Below are positions 12,497 through 24,394 of a stretch of 64,000 bases of DNA, piece by piece. Numbering within the stretch: position 1 is the stretch's first letter; each line of letters opens with the position of its first letter. Source of the DNA: Mya arenaria. Its lineage: Eukaryota > Mollusca > Bivalvia > Myida > Myidae. A program made the position numbers and the translations under genes. The DNA is taken from contig NC_069136.1 of the NCBI RefSeq assembly GCF_026914265.1, forward strand, positions 57,225,492-57,289,491, given 5' to 3'. A model generated the notes under the pieces. That model was not told the DNA's origin. It searched no databases and saw only the letters and a list, made by a program, of their open reading frames with translations.

Positions 12497-13316
12497 GCAC
12501 AACCCAAGAAGCTCTATGCGTTGCGCCATGGAGCTCTATGCGTTGCGTCATGGAGCTATATGCGTTGCGCCATGGAGCTCTATGCGTTCCGCCATGAGCT
12601 GAGACTCTGCGTTGCACAACAGTGTTCTGTGTGTTGTGCCATGGAGCTCTTTGCGTTGTGCTATGAGCTGAGACTCTGCGTTGCGCAACAGACCTCTGTG
12701 TGTTGTGCCATGAAGCTCTATGCGTTGCACAACATAGCTCTGTGTGTTGTACCATGAGCTGAGACTCTGCCGTGCACAACAGAGCTCTGTGTGTTGTGCC
12801 ATGAAGCTCTATGCGTTGCACAACATAGCTCTGTGTGTTGTGCCATGAGCTGAGACTCTGCGTTGCATAACAGTGCTCTGTGTGTTGTGCCATGAAGCTC
12901 TATGCGTTGCACAACAGAGCTCTGTGTGTTGTGCCATGAGCCGAGACTCTGCCTTGCACAATAGAGCTCTATGCGTTGTGCCATGAGCTGAGACTCTGCG
13001 TTGCGCAACCGAGCTCTGTGCGTTGTGCCATGAGCTGAGACTCTGCGTTGCGCAACAGAACTCTGTGCGTTGCGCCATGAGCTGAGACTCTGCGTTGCGC
13101 AACAGAGCTCTGTGCGTTGCGCCATGAGCTGAGACTCTGCGTTGCGCAACAGAGCTCTGTGCGTTGTGCCATGAGCTGAGACTCTGCGTTGCACAACAGA
13201 GCTCTGTGCGTTGTGCCATGAGCTGAGACTCTGCGTTGCACAACATAGCTCTGTGTGTTGTGCCATGAGCTGAGACTCTGCGTTGCGCAACAGAGCTCTG
13301 TGTGTTGTGCCATGGA
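12497..13316. repeat. 47-bp minisatellite with 22-bp sub-units
   Basis: The main unit contains CCATGAGCTGAGACTCTGC, then GTTGCGCAAC, then AGAGCTCTGTG. Successive copies are 47 bp apart, for example from 13081 to 13128. The left end begins with simpler 22-bp units. Each unit carries two perfect palindromes (GTTGCGCAAC and AGAGCTCT), so the strand can fold repeatedly. Because 47 is not a multiple of three and stops are rare, three minus frames stay open (up to 190 codons). These are a by-product of the repeat and are not annotated as genes. Confidence 0.92.
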
Positions 13317-13800
13317 GTGTATTGCTATTACAAAGTTAATTAAAATAAACCTGATATTGGCTGAGGAAATGATGACTATTTGTAATAGGTAACGTTAGGC
13401 CTAGTCTTTTAGTCAACACATTTCCATTTTCTGCGAGATTGTGTATACTTATCTATTCCCCTCGGTTCCTAGCGAAGATGAACTTAAGATTCTTCGGCTT
13501 GCTTTCAAAATCCACTTTAACATTGCAAACTTATGAACGTATTTGAATAAATTTTGGTAGTTTAATTCGCGCTGTTTTAAACTGCATAACACCATACGTC
13601 CCATTTTGTAACCCTGTCGCATTATGTTTTTTTTAACATGTCGTGTCAAAAAGTAGATCTGTCGATAAAAAATGACCGAGGTGTTCCGAATGACTATACC
13701 TGATTTCGATTTGCGGTATTACAGCCTAAAATGGGTCGTTCTTCTTGATACAAGAGTTCCCCACTTTCGATAATGACTTTAAAACTAGCAGTCACTGTAA
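13317..13800. other. Noncoding spacer
   Basis: AT-rich stretch without supportable features. Confidence 0.35.
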
Positions 13801-13814
13801 CGCACCAGTCAGGT

Positions 13815-14075
13815 ATACCGGGGATAGCCGGGGAAATGGGCCGTGTTTTTACCTTCCCGGTGGCCCCGCAGTGCCGGGTGAATGCGGTGATTTTGTATTC
13901 GCGCCAAATATAGCGGGGAATGTGCCTGACTTAGGGTCTCTGGGGTGCGGTGGCATTTGGCGGGGATTTTACCATCATTTCGTCCCCGCAGGGCGGGGTT
14001 TTACCCGGGCTTGGCTGGACCGAAAGTCAAAGTCCCCGCTATTCCCCGGACCTGGAGGGGCCGTGGTTACAATTG
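13815..14075 (+). other. GC-rich island with open frame, possible fragment of a dispersed element
   Basis: About 260 bp rich in CCCCG/CGGGG blocks, in sharp contrast to the AT-rich surroundings. The plus frame 13745-14170 is open for 141 codons with a Gly/Pro-rich stretch (GGPAVPGECGDF, GPGGAVVTIDS). No signal peptide or splice sites frame it and I do not recognise the product. It may be a piece of a repeat family or a selfish element. Confidence 0.35.
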
Positions 14076-14635
14076 ACTCGTGCATAAGCAGTACATACAT
14101 TAATATCATCATATGTAGTGTCAAAACAATCAACATAAAATATTCTTGCTCTATGTACAGAAGTATGTGAACGGTATCCAATTATTGATGAATAAATGGT
14201 TCCTTACCGAAACCTCTTCATCAAAGCATACTTTAGGGTAGTATTAAATTAGCAACTTATGTCAATCTTATGGTTTACATCACTGACTCCATTCGCGTAT
14301 ACGTCCGTTATCTATATCGAGCAATCCGACTAGCTGCATCGTTTTATATCTAATTAAGACTAGTCTTGAATACCACCCCATATGCAACAACATATTTTAT
14401 GGAACGTTAACGAATTTATGTGGTTGATAAGAGGAATAGAGTTTGATATATTTATTATACTATACCAAAGAAAACAAAGATATTTACGGAAAATTATATA
14501 CTATCTCAAATAACTTTATTATCCGTTTCCTGAAAATGTCTGCAATTAATTCCCGTGTACTGGTAGCTATGGTGACATATTACTGCCGTAAAATTACGTT
14601 CGCGAATTGTTTCATGTAAACCACTTACATTATGT
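14076..14635. other. Noncoding spacer
   Basis: AT-rich. Contains one solitary GAATACCACCCC end related to the element at 3303-3465. Confidence 0.35.
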
Positions 14636-14636
14636 G

Positions 14637-14992
14637 TATACCACGTGATAAATTACGTCATAAATGCTACGTCAGAAGGCAACATTTTGCTTAAAATGAA
14701 GAGTTAAATCAAAGATAATTGTTCTTCTACTACACCATTTTAAATGAAACAAAGGGCAAACTATGCCGCTTAAAGAGCCATACCTTCGTTTTATTCTTAC
14801 CGGAGTTTGATAAGGTAATAAATTTCATCGAACTCTTCGACATACCTTTTTCCAAACTAATGTTTTGACAGCGCTCAGTCAGTCGGCTGTTTTGTGAAAA
14901 GGTTTGTTGAAGTGTTTTAAGAAAATAAACTCTCAATAAAACTCAGGTAAAAGACCGAAGGCGGGGCTCCGTAAGGGGCGTAGACTGCCCTT

Positions 14993-15037
<45 letters not shown>

Positions 15038-15147
15038 AAATTGTGCAGTAAAAGAAAAAAGTATCTTTGATTTAAGTCTTTATTTTCAGCAAAATGTTGC
15101 CTTCCGACGTGGCATATATGACGTAACTTATCACGTGGTATACACAC
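14637..15147. mobile_element. Long-inverted-repeat element, about 510 bp, with (TG)n centre
   Basis: GTATACCACGTGATAAATTACGTC at the left (from 14637) is inverted at the right (to about 15147). The arms continue inward through GCAACATTTTGCT/AGCAAAATGTTGC and AAATCAAAGATA/TATCTTTGATTT, giving roughly 90-bp arms with few mismatches. The loop contains the TG microsatellite. The arms include TGACGT/TACGTCA motifs. This looks like a foldback or MITE-type element. Confidence 0.75.
14996..15034. repeat. (TG)n microsatellite
   Basis: An uninterrupted run of GT dinucleotides inside the loop of the inverted-repeat element. Confidence 0.95.
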
Positions 15148-15597
15148 CCTGGTATTTCTGCCGTTTGCTAACCTGATAGCGTTCGCAAATTGTTTCGTGT
15201 TAACTATTTAATTTTCGCGATACTTAGCGAATATAGTTCAAGCACAAGAACTTTACGTGTGTTAAGTGGTTTTCTTTTTTCGTTAAAGTTTTATGGCATT
15301 TTACACACAATTGACAAAAGGGTTGATTGCACGCTAAGATTTTGACATACGTCTCAATATTGACGTCAGGGTATACTTTGTAATACTCTCTGCTTCAGAA
15401 ATGATAGAGACAGTGAACATATGAAACCATTCCCAACTAGGCAAATTTTACATTATGTGTATAGCAATTTTATAGAAAATTGCTATGTATATATATCAAA
15501 AATAAGAAGAAGCCAGATTTGCGTTCTATCTGTATACCACGTTTTAGTCATTATAAGATCGCAATATATCTTTGGACAATATCGATAACAAGGCTAG

Positions 15598-16190
15598 TTT
15601 GAAAGTTTGATAGTTTTATTGGTCAAGGCTCATTTCGAGCATCTGACAAAACAATGCAATACAATAAACAATATTAATATTTAAACACGTTTAAAACAAA
15701 ATAATAATGATAACAATAATGGGTCAAGTGGAATATACAAGATTCTTTTTTTTCAAAGTTCAAAGATGGAGAATAAGACATATTAGTATGATTATAAAAT
15801 TATATCATGTAAACAAGGAACACCGGCATAAAAACTATCTAGACAAAAACATTATTTTTTTACAGAATAAAGATAACCTTAACAATGTTAATTTATTTGT
15901 ACTATTCATAAGCTGATCAAATTTTAAAGTGTAAGGATGATTGTAATAATAAGAGTCAATATATTTTTTCTATCTGAATTGAAAAATGAACATTGGAAGA
16001 TATAGTGAAGTGTAACCACATATTTGCACAATTAACGCCCTTTGTTCTAAATTTGCCATTTGCATGAACACAAAGTTAAATGTATGGCAGAGTTTTTCTA
16101 GGGTTATTTTTACATTTCTATCTTATTTATTTCGCATAAGTAATTTATTAGCAACAATAATAATTGAAGGAATCATGTTAAACACTATTT
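15598..16190 (-). pseudogene. Possible LINE 3' end, minus strand
   Basis: Read on the minus strand the segment ends with AATAAAACTATCAAACTTTCAAAC, an AATAAA followed by a short direct repeat, as in LINE 3' tails. The upstream sequence has short open stretches but no clear motif. The call rests mainly on the tail. Confidence 0.35.
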
Positions 16191-16225
16191 ATTAACTGGG
16201 AGTTGTTTTCATAAAGGGTATTAGT

Positions 16226-16445
16226 GAAAATAGAGCTATCTCAAAGAAGCATACTCGGACCGTTGCTTTTTACGCTATGCCAATGATATGAGTATGCGCA
16301 TAGGTGAAATATGCAGATGGTAGTGCTATGCTTTTCTCACACAAAGATCCTTTTGTTATAAGTAATGCACTTAGTAAAGAACTTGAAATTGTATTAAGTG
16401 GTAAATTGACAACAAACTGTCACGATTGCATTTTGATATCAAAGC
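16226..16445 (+). pseudogene. Jockey/RTE-like reverse transcriptase remnant
   Basis: In the plus strand, frames around 16240-16440 contain a block read as SQRSILGPLLF (typical SxGSxLGPLLF of RT) followed by YADGSAMLFSHKDPFVISN and LSKELEIVLSGKL. This matches the order of RT motifs B to D, including a mutated YADD (YADG). Frame changes and stops between the blocks mark it as dead. Flanking parts of the element were not recognised. Confidence 0.55.
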
Positions 16446-16867
16446 ACTGAAAGTGCTGATGAACGGTGGCCCCGAGAGTATATACATGTATGTTAATTAT
16501 CAGCTGACCATTTTCCTTTATGATGACAGAACTTGTCAGCAATGATTTGATAGGCACGAACGAACTGGAGGGGTAGGATTCATATGTTTCACGACAAACA
16601 GACGCCCATGTTAGAGGACTTATTTAATATCTTTTTCAATGGTAAGATCATTAGAACATTATTTTTTAACAATATGTTTTTGTCAAACATGATTCCCCCA
16701 CCCCACTTAGTGCCATGTTTTCAGGATTATTTGGATTATTGAATGAAATATGCATGGACCGAGATGGCAGCTGATTTGGCATTGCCATTGGATGTCTTCG
16801 AGGTAGTTTTAAGATTTTGACTATTCAAAGTGTGAATATAGCAGGTACAGGTTTTAATGTTATCTAG

Positions 16868-17226
16868 CGTTCCAGTTCAAGTAGCCAGACACATAGATCA
16901 TTGCGATCTAGACTGGTGAACAGAGCTGGTGGCTAGAAACTCTAGTAAGCCTCATAACAGACATCTTCTGTGGCCACAGGGCATTGCGATATGTGTGCTG
17001 GCAAAAGTTCAGGTGAGTACGCCTAAGAGATACTGTGGGAAATAATTACAGAAGAGACTTGGCATGTCTTGGGGTTTCATAGTGTTCTAGTTCAAGTATT
17101 CAGAAACATCGAGCTTTTCGATCTAGTCTGGTGAACAGAGCTGGTTGCTTGGAACTCCAGGAGCCAAAGACTTGTTATCTTCGGTAGTCACAGAGCATTG
17201 CGATCTGTGTACTGGCAAATGTTCGG
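16868..17226. repeat. Tandem duplication, about 218-bp unit, two copies
   Basis: GTTCCAGTTCAAGTA...GGTGAACAGAGCTGGTGGCT...GCATTGCGATATGTGTGCTGGCAAA (from 16869) recurs from 17089 with modest divergence. Confidence 0.7.
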
Positions 17227-17286
17227 GTTATTTGCATCGCCAATATACAAGCGCCCGTTAAAGACGGCCATTCATTATTAAAAAGC

Positions 17287-18925
17287 TTGAAGGTTTTTAG
17301 CTCTTCTGGCCAAAGGCTTATGCGATGGTAATGTGTACGTAGTATGTGCATCCGTTCGTCCGTGCGTCTGTGCGTCAGTGCGTCGGTAAACAATTGCTTG
17401 TGAACACGATACAGTCTTCAGTTTTGATTTTATCTCGATGAAACTTGTACAGTATTTAAATATCAATCAGAGCTCGGTTCCTTTCGAAAACCAGCCAGAT
17501 CCGTACATGCATGCCTAGATTATGGCCCTTGAAAGTATTAAAAAATGCTATTTTCAGTGAAGTCTACATGTAAAGCCATGTTAAGAATTAAAGGGAGACA
17601 ACTTGTTTTTTGGTTGTGTAGTTGGTTTTGTATCATATTCTCCCTTTTTGACATTACAGTTTTAAGGGGTTGGTTGATTTTTAGCTCTATTGGCCAAAGG
17701 CCATTTTGAGCTCTATTGGCCAAATTATGCCCCTGGGGACATTACCTGCCACGCCCCCGGGTTTACAGGTTTGGTATACTTAAATTGGGAAATGTATAAA
17801 ACATTTTTTGTCTGAAACAGCTAGGCAGACCCTTGCTATTTTGAATAAGGGATAATTTAGTTGTCCGCGACCATGGTTGTTCAAATTATGCCCCTGGGGT
17901 CAAAACTGGCCCTGCCCCGGGGGTCACAAGTTTCCTAGAGACTTATTTAAGAAATATTTTCAAAATCTTCTTGTTTTAAACCACAAGACTCATACCTTTG
18001 AGATTTGTGGTGTGGCATCATATGATGACCTAGCAAAACAGTTGAAATTATTCCCCTGGGGCCAAAGCTGGCCCCACCCCTTTTGACCTCCTTTTTTTAT
18101 TTTTAAAGCTACAACAATGAATTTTGGACCAGATGTACAATTTTGCAAACAAGCATTAATGTTGTCCTCGGATGACCTCGACTTTGACATTTTGACCTAC
18201 TTTTTATTTTTAAAGCTACTGCAATGAAATTTGGACTATGTTGTACGTACAGTTTTGCAAACCAGCATTAATGTTGTCTTCGGATGACCTTAACTGTGAC
18301 ATTTTGACCGACTTCCTTATCTTTGAAGCTACAACAATGGAATTTGGACCATGTGTACAGTTGTGCAAACGAGCATTAATGTTGTCCTCAGACGACCTTA
18401 ACTGTGATCTTTTGACCTACTTTCTTATTTGTGAAGCCCCAGCAATGAAATTTGAACCATGTGTACTGTTTTGTTAACAAATATTTATTTTGTACTTTGA
18501 TGACCTTGTTTGTTACTTCTTGACCTACTTTCTTATTTTTGAAGCTACAGCAATATATTAAAATTTGTACCGTGTGTAAACAAATATCAATGTTGTCCTC
18601 GGATGACCTTGACTATGACATTTTGACCTTTTTTCTTAATTTTAAAGTTACATCAGTGAAATTTTGACCATGAGTACAGTTTTGAAAGCATTTGTTTTCC
18701 TCAGATGACCTTTACTTGGCACATATTACAATAGTTCATGCAACTAATCTGCTAACAACACTTTTTGTCCTTAGATGTTGAACGCGCAACGTTTTCAGCT
18801 TACTCAAACACAAAACGTGAACTATATATGTGTTGCCTATTACCCATACATACATGCTCTGGACTGAAAAAGGCCACAATAGCCATGCCAGTAGAGCATA
18901 GGCCCTCTTGGGCCTCTTGTTTTTA
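17287..18925 (+). repeat. Large dispersed repeat with internal 108-bp tandem units
   Basis: It begins with TTTTTAGCTCTTCTGGCC and a CGTCCGTGCGTCTGTGCGTC tract. It continues through AAATTATGCCCCTGGGG blocks and then several diverged units of about 108 bp (TTTTGACC, TTTGAAGCTAC, AATGAAATTTGGACC, AAACAAGCATTAATGTTGTCCTCGG; for example 18302 and 18410). It ends GAGCATAGGCCCTCTTGGGCC. I recall closely similar sequences as abundant bivalve repeats, but the name and class are unknown to me. Several 60-79 codon ORFs here are repeat shadows. Confidence 0.6.
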
Positions 18926-19763
18926 AACCAATGAGTAATCTTTGAACCCCGAGTATTTGGTTGATTATGTTTTAACTTGCCAATTATTGTTTGAAGGAAA
19001 TATATATAAGAGCGATTCATATAAGCTCTACGACACTGATTGAACATAAAGCCGGCACGTTACACTAGCAAGAAAGTCGCAATGAATCCAGACTTATGAC
19101 CATTGAGAATTGACAATGTCCGCTCTCTAACTATGGTATAATTATGTACATTAATGATAACATAACTTCTAACAATATTTATTGTTTGAATACGTCAAAC
19201 AAAGTCAAAAACTAGCATGAATGTCCCCCAATTGACAAAAAATAATCTATATTGACAATATCTGCCTCTAAATTTAAGTTTATCACGAACACCATTCATA
19301 TTTAGCGATAATTGGCGCTTCTTTTTAAAACTGCCTTTAAACATACGGTCGTGCGTTAGTAGCATTTCGAATTTCGAAAAAGCACTCTTATAACAATTCA
19401 ATTTAAGTTTGTGTTAGTGTGATGCAGGCCTGCTTGTTTGTTTCATATGCTTGATCATGCGTTCTTACCTACAGTATGCGTTAACTTGCAACATACTTAC
19501 CAGCTTGAGTCTGCATTACCCTCTTGTCTAAATACCATATGTTTGGGAAAGGTTGTAGAAAGCATGGCTGCAGCGTGTTGCCGGCTTGATTAGTCGTCGC
19601 CTTGTTTTGGTACGAATGTCTTTCCTATAGGCTTTCATTAAAGTCCAATTATGTTTTAGTGATGTCAACTTATTGTTTGATGATGATTTGCCACAATTTA
19701 TTTCGGCATACACAAAAAGTACACTTTGCAAAAGCATGAGCGATCACCTATCTGCGATTTTCA
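18926..19763. other. Noncoding spacer
   Basis: No supportable gene. Minus ORFs of 103, 68 and 69 codons are unrecognised. Confidence 0.35.
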
Positions 19764-20345
19764 CTAAACAACATTGATTCTAGGCTTGCCAAAAGTTTGT
19801 GTTAAACGTGCGGGCTTGCCCTCAGATTCGTTTTGCATTCTACAAACTATCTTTGCAAAATCTTTATAGACTTCACTTAAATCCTGCGGTAATGTAAGGA
19901 TAATATTGTTATTGCTTACAAGGCAATTTTCAAATGCATTGCTGTGGATATATGACAATTTTCCAAATCTTTATATCGATGGGTATAAGCAGTTCTTTAT
20001 TGCTTTGTAACATACTTTTTTCTTTTCATTTATACGCACGCATGTGATATTTCTATTTTCTAAATAAGCAATAACTTGGTTGATTTCATAATCGTTAATA
20101 CAAAAAACATTTATGGTCTTATACTTTGATGGGACCCAAATCGCATGGTCATGTATCAATAAACTGTATAAGGAAATAGTATATGTAAAAATATCAACAA
20201 CTTCAACTTCAAAGATTTTTGGCTGTATCGGCATACAAATGCCTATGACCATTAAACACATGGCTTTGGTGATAGTATAACACATATACAAACATAAAAA
20301 AGTAAAGTAGAGAGCAAAATATAAAAAAACGCCCCCCCCCAACAA
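19764..20345 (-). pseudogene. Unrecognised open stretch broken by one in-frame stop
   Basis: A minus frame stays open from 20345 to 19764 (about 194 codons) except for a single TAA at 19973-19971. The N-terminal part is hydrophobic, the centre reads KYKTINVFCINDYE then VIAYLENRNITC, and after the stop NNNIILTLPQDLSEVYKDFAKIVC. The amino-acid mix looks more protein-like than neighbouring shadows. A possible acceptor (GCCGATACAG) precedes PKIFEVEVVD. I do not recognise a family; a decayed exon is the simplest reading. Confidence 0.3.
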
Positions 20346-20399
20346 TTATAAGAGTTATAAATCATTTATACTTAATTATTACAGTATATTTAAAACCAG

Positions 20400-22530
20400 T
20401 GAAAATTCCAGGGTCGATTTTCTTAATTTCATTGCAATTTTGATAAAGTTAACATTTTTAGTAATTTACTGCTTGTAGTTGATTTGCATAGTCATACAGA
20501 CTTATATTAAAAGTAGGCAAGGAGGTGTTACCTAAGCATGTTTGTCTCAATCTATTACAGAGTGTACAACATAACATAAAATGATACTCATCTTCTATCA
20601 TGTTTGAAGAACAACATTTAAATATTCTTTCAACCTAGCAGTACCATAATATCTACCAGTTTAAATTTCAAGGTTATGTGCTGATAATCTTAAACAGGTC
20701 ATACATTTTAATCTATCATTTTTAGTTTGTACAAGATAATTTTCAAAACAAAAGCTTTCTGATAAGTAATAGCATTTATTCTCTTTGCCCAAGAAGAATT
20801 ATTTACAATAACATCTAAATCATTCTATACGATATTAACTGGTGAGTTTACATTTTTCATATTTTCAACCGATATTTAAAAGTTAAAAGTTTTTTTGCTT
20901 TACACCTAAAATATATTTCAGATATCTAAAATGTAGCTTGCCAACTTCCTTAAAGTTATGTACCCCCGTACAATAACATTGGAACGACTATAGCGTCAAA
21001 CAAAGACTATTTGGTTTTGAGATTAAGAAAAACTTTGTCAAAGAAAGACAAAAGTATATGGTAGGCATTTAGAGCTTGATTATTTAGCATTTTTACTGCA
21101 AGTGACATACTGCCGGTAAAATGAAAGTTATAATAAATAACCAAGATAATTAAAGTTATCTACTATATTCACCAACTCATTGTTGGTATAAAATTATACA
21201 TTTATAGCTTGCTTCCGTTTTTTCAAAAGGACAAATCTTAGTTTTATTTACATTGATTTTAATCCCCATATAACAGAATAACAAAACCCGGTAAATAGCA
21301 TCCATCTGGGATTGTAAGCTCGCTGGATCTGTGGTAAATAATACAATATCATCAGCGAATGAATTCACATATATTGATAAAAGTTCTAAATCCTTAAAAG
21401 TAAATGTTTGAAAATTAAAAATTTCAAATTGAGAAAATTGAGAAAACTCCAATTCGCCAGTAGAGCAAAGTTTAACACCTGTATATGCCTGTACGTCATT
21501 ATCAATACATCAGTTATTTTCCGGCTTATTCCTGTTTGGATTATCTGAATCCATACCACATCTTTATTTACCGTATCAAAAGCTCAGTGGTAATCAATAA
21601 ATACACACCAAAGCTTTGACTTGTTGTTTAATACATTTTGGATAAAATAATGTTGAAGAAAATTGGCATCAACTGTATAATGATTATCACGAAAACCAAG
21701 CCGGCAACGTAGTATTCAGTATAACTTAACGTAGTATTCAGTTCACACCAACTATTTACTCAATTTCCCAAAATTAAAATATTTTTTCAAAAGTAACATT
21801 AACTAATGTAATACCTCTGTATTAGAAGGGTAAGATTTATCCCCCTTCTTGAATATAGGAACAATAGCTCCGACTAAGAATTAGGGTAAACAATTGTCAT
21901 ATATATAATTAAAGATAGTAATAAATATAGTGAATTAAATCATTCGCGTCTATGACAACGTCCGCTACAGCATAGTCACAGGACTTGTAACGGGACATCA
22001 GTTTTACTAATCTCCTGGCCCAAATTTCTCGAACCTTCTTAAGTCCCTTATAAAAGGATTAAGCTAAGCTCACTATTTTTTTGTTTCTATAATATGCGTT
22101 ATATTTACTTCTTTAAGAGATTTTAGACGTTATATAGGATATATCATTATCATAATCACAATTAACCATTTTTCATTCATCAAAATCGATTGTAAGCATG
22201 TATTTTGGCTAATTGAAATAAGGTTCTTAAGCCTGTTAAGCTTAAGAAGTTTCGGGAAATTGGGGCCTGAATTGTAATAGCGCCGATGAGTTGGTCAATA
22301 TTCAACATTTCATTTCTAACATAATCGTGATCATTCCTATTAAATTGCCCTTTGGTACAATGTGTTATATTTGGAACATGTTTTAAAAAACCGAATAATT
22401 GCTGCTTAAAGTATATCTGATTTTTAAATATATTTTCAAAATTTGCGTGGAGAAGCTTAACTCATTTGAGACAACAATCTTCCCTCATATGAAGAAATTT
22501 TGACATATATTCCTATGCAACAAACCAAAG
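20400..22530 (-). pseudogene. Degenerate LINE, minus strand, with RT motifs
   Basis: Reading from right to left, FIDY and AFDTVNKDV (RT motif A region, interrupted by a stop) appear near 21600-21550. FADDIVLFTTDPASLQSQMDA (catalytic FADD, motif C) follows in the frame 21452-21177, then INVNKTKICPF. Near 20600-20480 is MIEDEYHFMLCCTLCNRLR, a worn C-terminal finger. The frame is broken many times. A separate TIR element (22017-22268) has inserted near the 5' part. Confidence 0.65.
22017..22268. mobile_element. TIR element (MITE-like), about 250 bp, within the LINE remnant
   Basis: GGCCCAAATTTCTCGAAC...CTTCTTAAG at the left is inverted at the right as CTTAAGAAGTTTCGGGAAATTGGGGCC. The interior is noncoding. 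I recall such GGCCC-AATTTC-TCGAAAC ends from bivalve genomes, but no name is asserted. Confidence 0.7.
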
Positions 22531-22669
22531 TTTCAATCTAGTGTTGTATTTAAAACCCATCTACCGATAAAGGCGTAATTTGTGTTATTTTGTATATGCC
22601 TGTATACACAGATGAATATATATAATACGGTATGACTAAACACCGGAATTAACCAAAAAGCTGGATGAA

Positions 22670-22728
22670 AAGCAAGATAGGCAATGGAAACACCGAAAAG
22701 AATGGCGAAAAGCACAACGAGCACGGAC
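22670..22728. repeat. Left flank repeat of polypyrimidine tract
   Basis: GCAATGGAAACACCGAAAAG...GGCGAAAAGCACAA...GAGCACG here recurs as a direct repeat at 24230-24276 (GCAATGGAAATACCGATAAG...). The two copies bracket the pyrimidine tract, suggesting the tract and its border were duplicated together. Confidence 0.75.
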
Positions 22729-24357
22729 CCCCTTCTCTGCCTCTCCTTCTTTCCTTCCCCACCACTCTCTCCCGCTCCCTCTTTCATTTCCCTGCCTCTC
22801 CCCCTCTTCCACTCCCACACTCATTCCACTTCCCCCTCCCTTCATCTCCTCCTTTCATTCCCCCCTCCCTCTTCCTCTTTCATACCACCACATTCCTTCT
22901 CCCTCTTTCATTCCCCTCCCCGCCTCCCTCCCTCTCCCTCCTACATTCCACTTCAACCTCCCTCCCTTCCTCTCCCTCTCGCTTTTTCATTACAGTTCCC
23001 CTCCCTCCCTCCTTCATTCCACTCCCCCTCCTTCCCTCTCTCTCTTCCTCTTTCATAACACCACCCTCCCTCTCCCTCTTTCATTCCACTCCCCTCCCTC
23101 TTCCTCTTTCATACCACCTTCCTCTTTCACCCTCTTTCATTCCCCTCCCCGCCTCCCTCCCTCCCTCTCTCTCTACATTCCACTTCAACCTCCCTCCCTT
23201 CCTCTCCCTCTCGCTTTTTAATTACAATTCCCCTTCCTCCCTCATTCATTCCACCCCCCTCCCTCCCTCCCTCTCCCTCTCCCTCTTCCTCTTTCATACC
23301 ACCAGCCTCCGTCTCCCTCTTTCATCCCCCTCCCCTCCCCGCCTCCCTCCCTCTCCCTCCTACATTTCCACTTCAACCTCCATGCCTTCCCCTCCCTCTC
23401 GCTTTTTCATTAAAATTCCCCCTCCCCCTTTTTCATTCTACTCCCCCTCCCTCCCTCCCTCCCTCTCCCTCTTCCTCTTTCATACCACCACCCTCCCTCT
23501 CCCTCTTTCATTCCACTTCCCTCCCTCTCCCTCTTCCTCTTTCATACCACCTCCCTCTTTCAATCTCTTTCGTTCCCCTCCGCCTCCCTCCATCTCCCTC
23601 CTTCATTCCACTTCCACCTCCCTCCCTCCCCCTCTTTCATTCCACTTCCCCCTCTTGCATATCACCTCCCTCCTTCTCCCTGTATCATTTCACTTCCAAC
23701 TCCCTCCCTCTTTCATTCCACCTCCCTCCCTCTTCCTCTTTCATTCCACTTCCCCCTCCCTCCCTCTCCCTCTTTCATTCCACTCCCCCCTCACCCTTTT
23801 TCACTCCACTTCCACTCCATCTCTCTCTCCCTCTTTCATTCCCCCTCCCTCCCTCTTCCTTTTTCATTCCACTTCCCCCTCCATCCCTCACCCTTTTTCA
23901 TTCCACTTCCACCTTCCTCCCTCTTTCATTCCACCTCCCTCCCTCTTCCTATTTCAATCCACTTCCCCCTCCCTCCCTCTCCCTCGTTCATTCCACTTCA
24001 CCCTCCCTCTCTCTCTCCCTCTTTCATTCCACATACACCTCCCTCCCTCTCTCCATTTTCATCCACTTCCACCTCCCTCCCACCCCATCTTTCATTCCAC
24101 TTCCCCCTCCCTCCCTCTCCCTCGTTCATTCCACATCCACCTCCCTCCCTCTCCATCTTTCTTTTCACTTCCACCTCCCTCTCCCCTTTTCATTCCCCTA
24201 TCCCTACCTCCCTTCCGAAACGCACGGAAAGCAATGGAAATACCGATAAGAAAGGCGAAAAGCACAAAGAGCACGAACAAACTCTCTATCTCATTCTCCC
24301 TCTCGCTCTCCCTCTTTCATTCGCCTTCCCCCTCCCCCTTCTTTCCCTCCCTATCCT
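22729..24357. repeat. 1.6-kb polypyrimidine (CT-rich) minisatellite
   Basis: The plus strand is almost purely C/T apart from recurrent CATTCCAC islands. Units are variable (about 30-40 bp) and built from CCCTCCCTCCCTCTCCCTC and TTTCATTCCACTTCC. The 564-codon plus frame (Pro/Ser/Leu/Phe only) and the Gly/Glu/Arg minus frames are low-complexity consequences, not genes. Such a strand-asymmetric tract could form triplex (H-DNA) structures; that is an inference. Confidence 0.92.
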
Positions 24358-24394
24358 AAGTATTTAGTTTTAGTCACAATCGAGCTAAACGACA

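Noticed and set aside
12438..13313. Overlapping minus ORFs of 114-190 codons
   Set aside because: All are frames of the 47-bp minisatellite.
22665..24359. 564-codon plus-strand ORF rich in Pro/Ser/Leu/Phe
   Set aside because: It is a direct translation of a CT-rich repeat with no domain, signal or splice context; all frames across the tract are biased in the same way.
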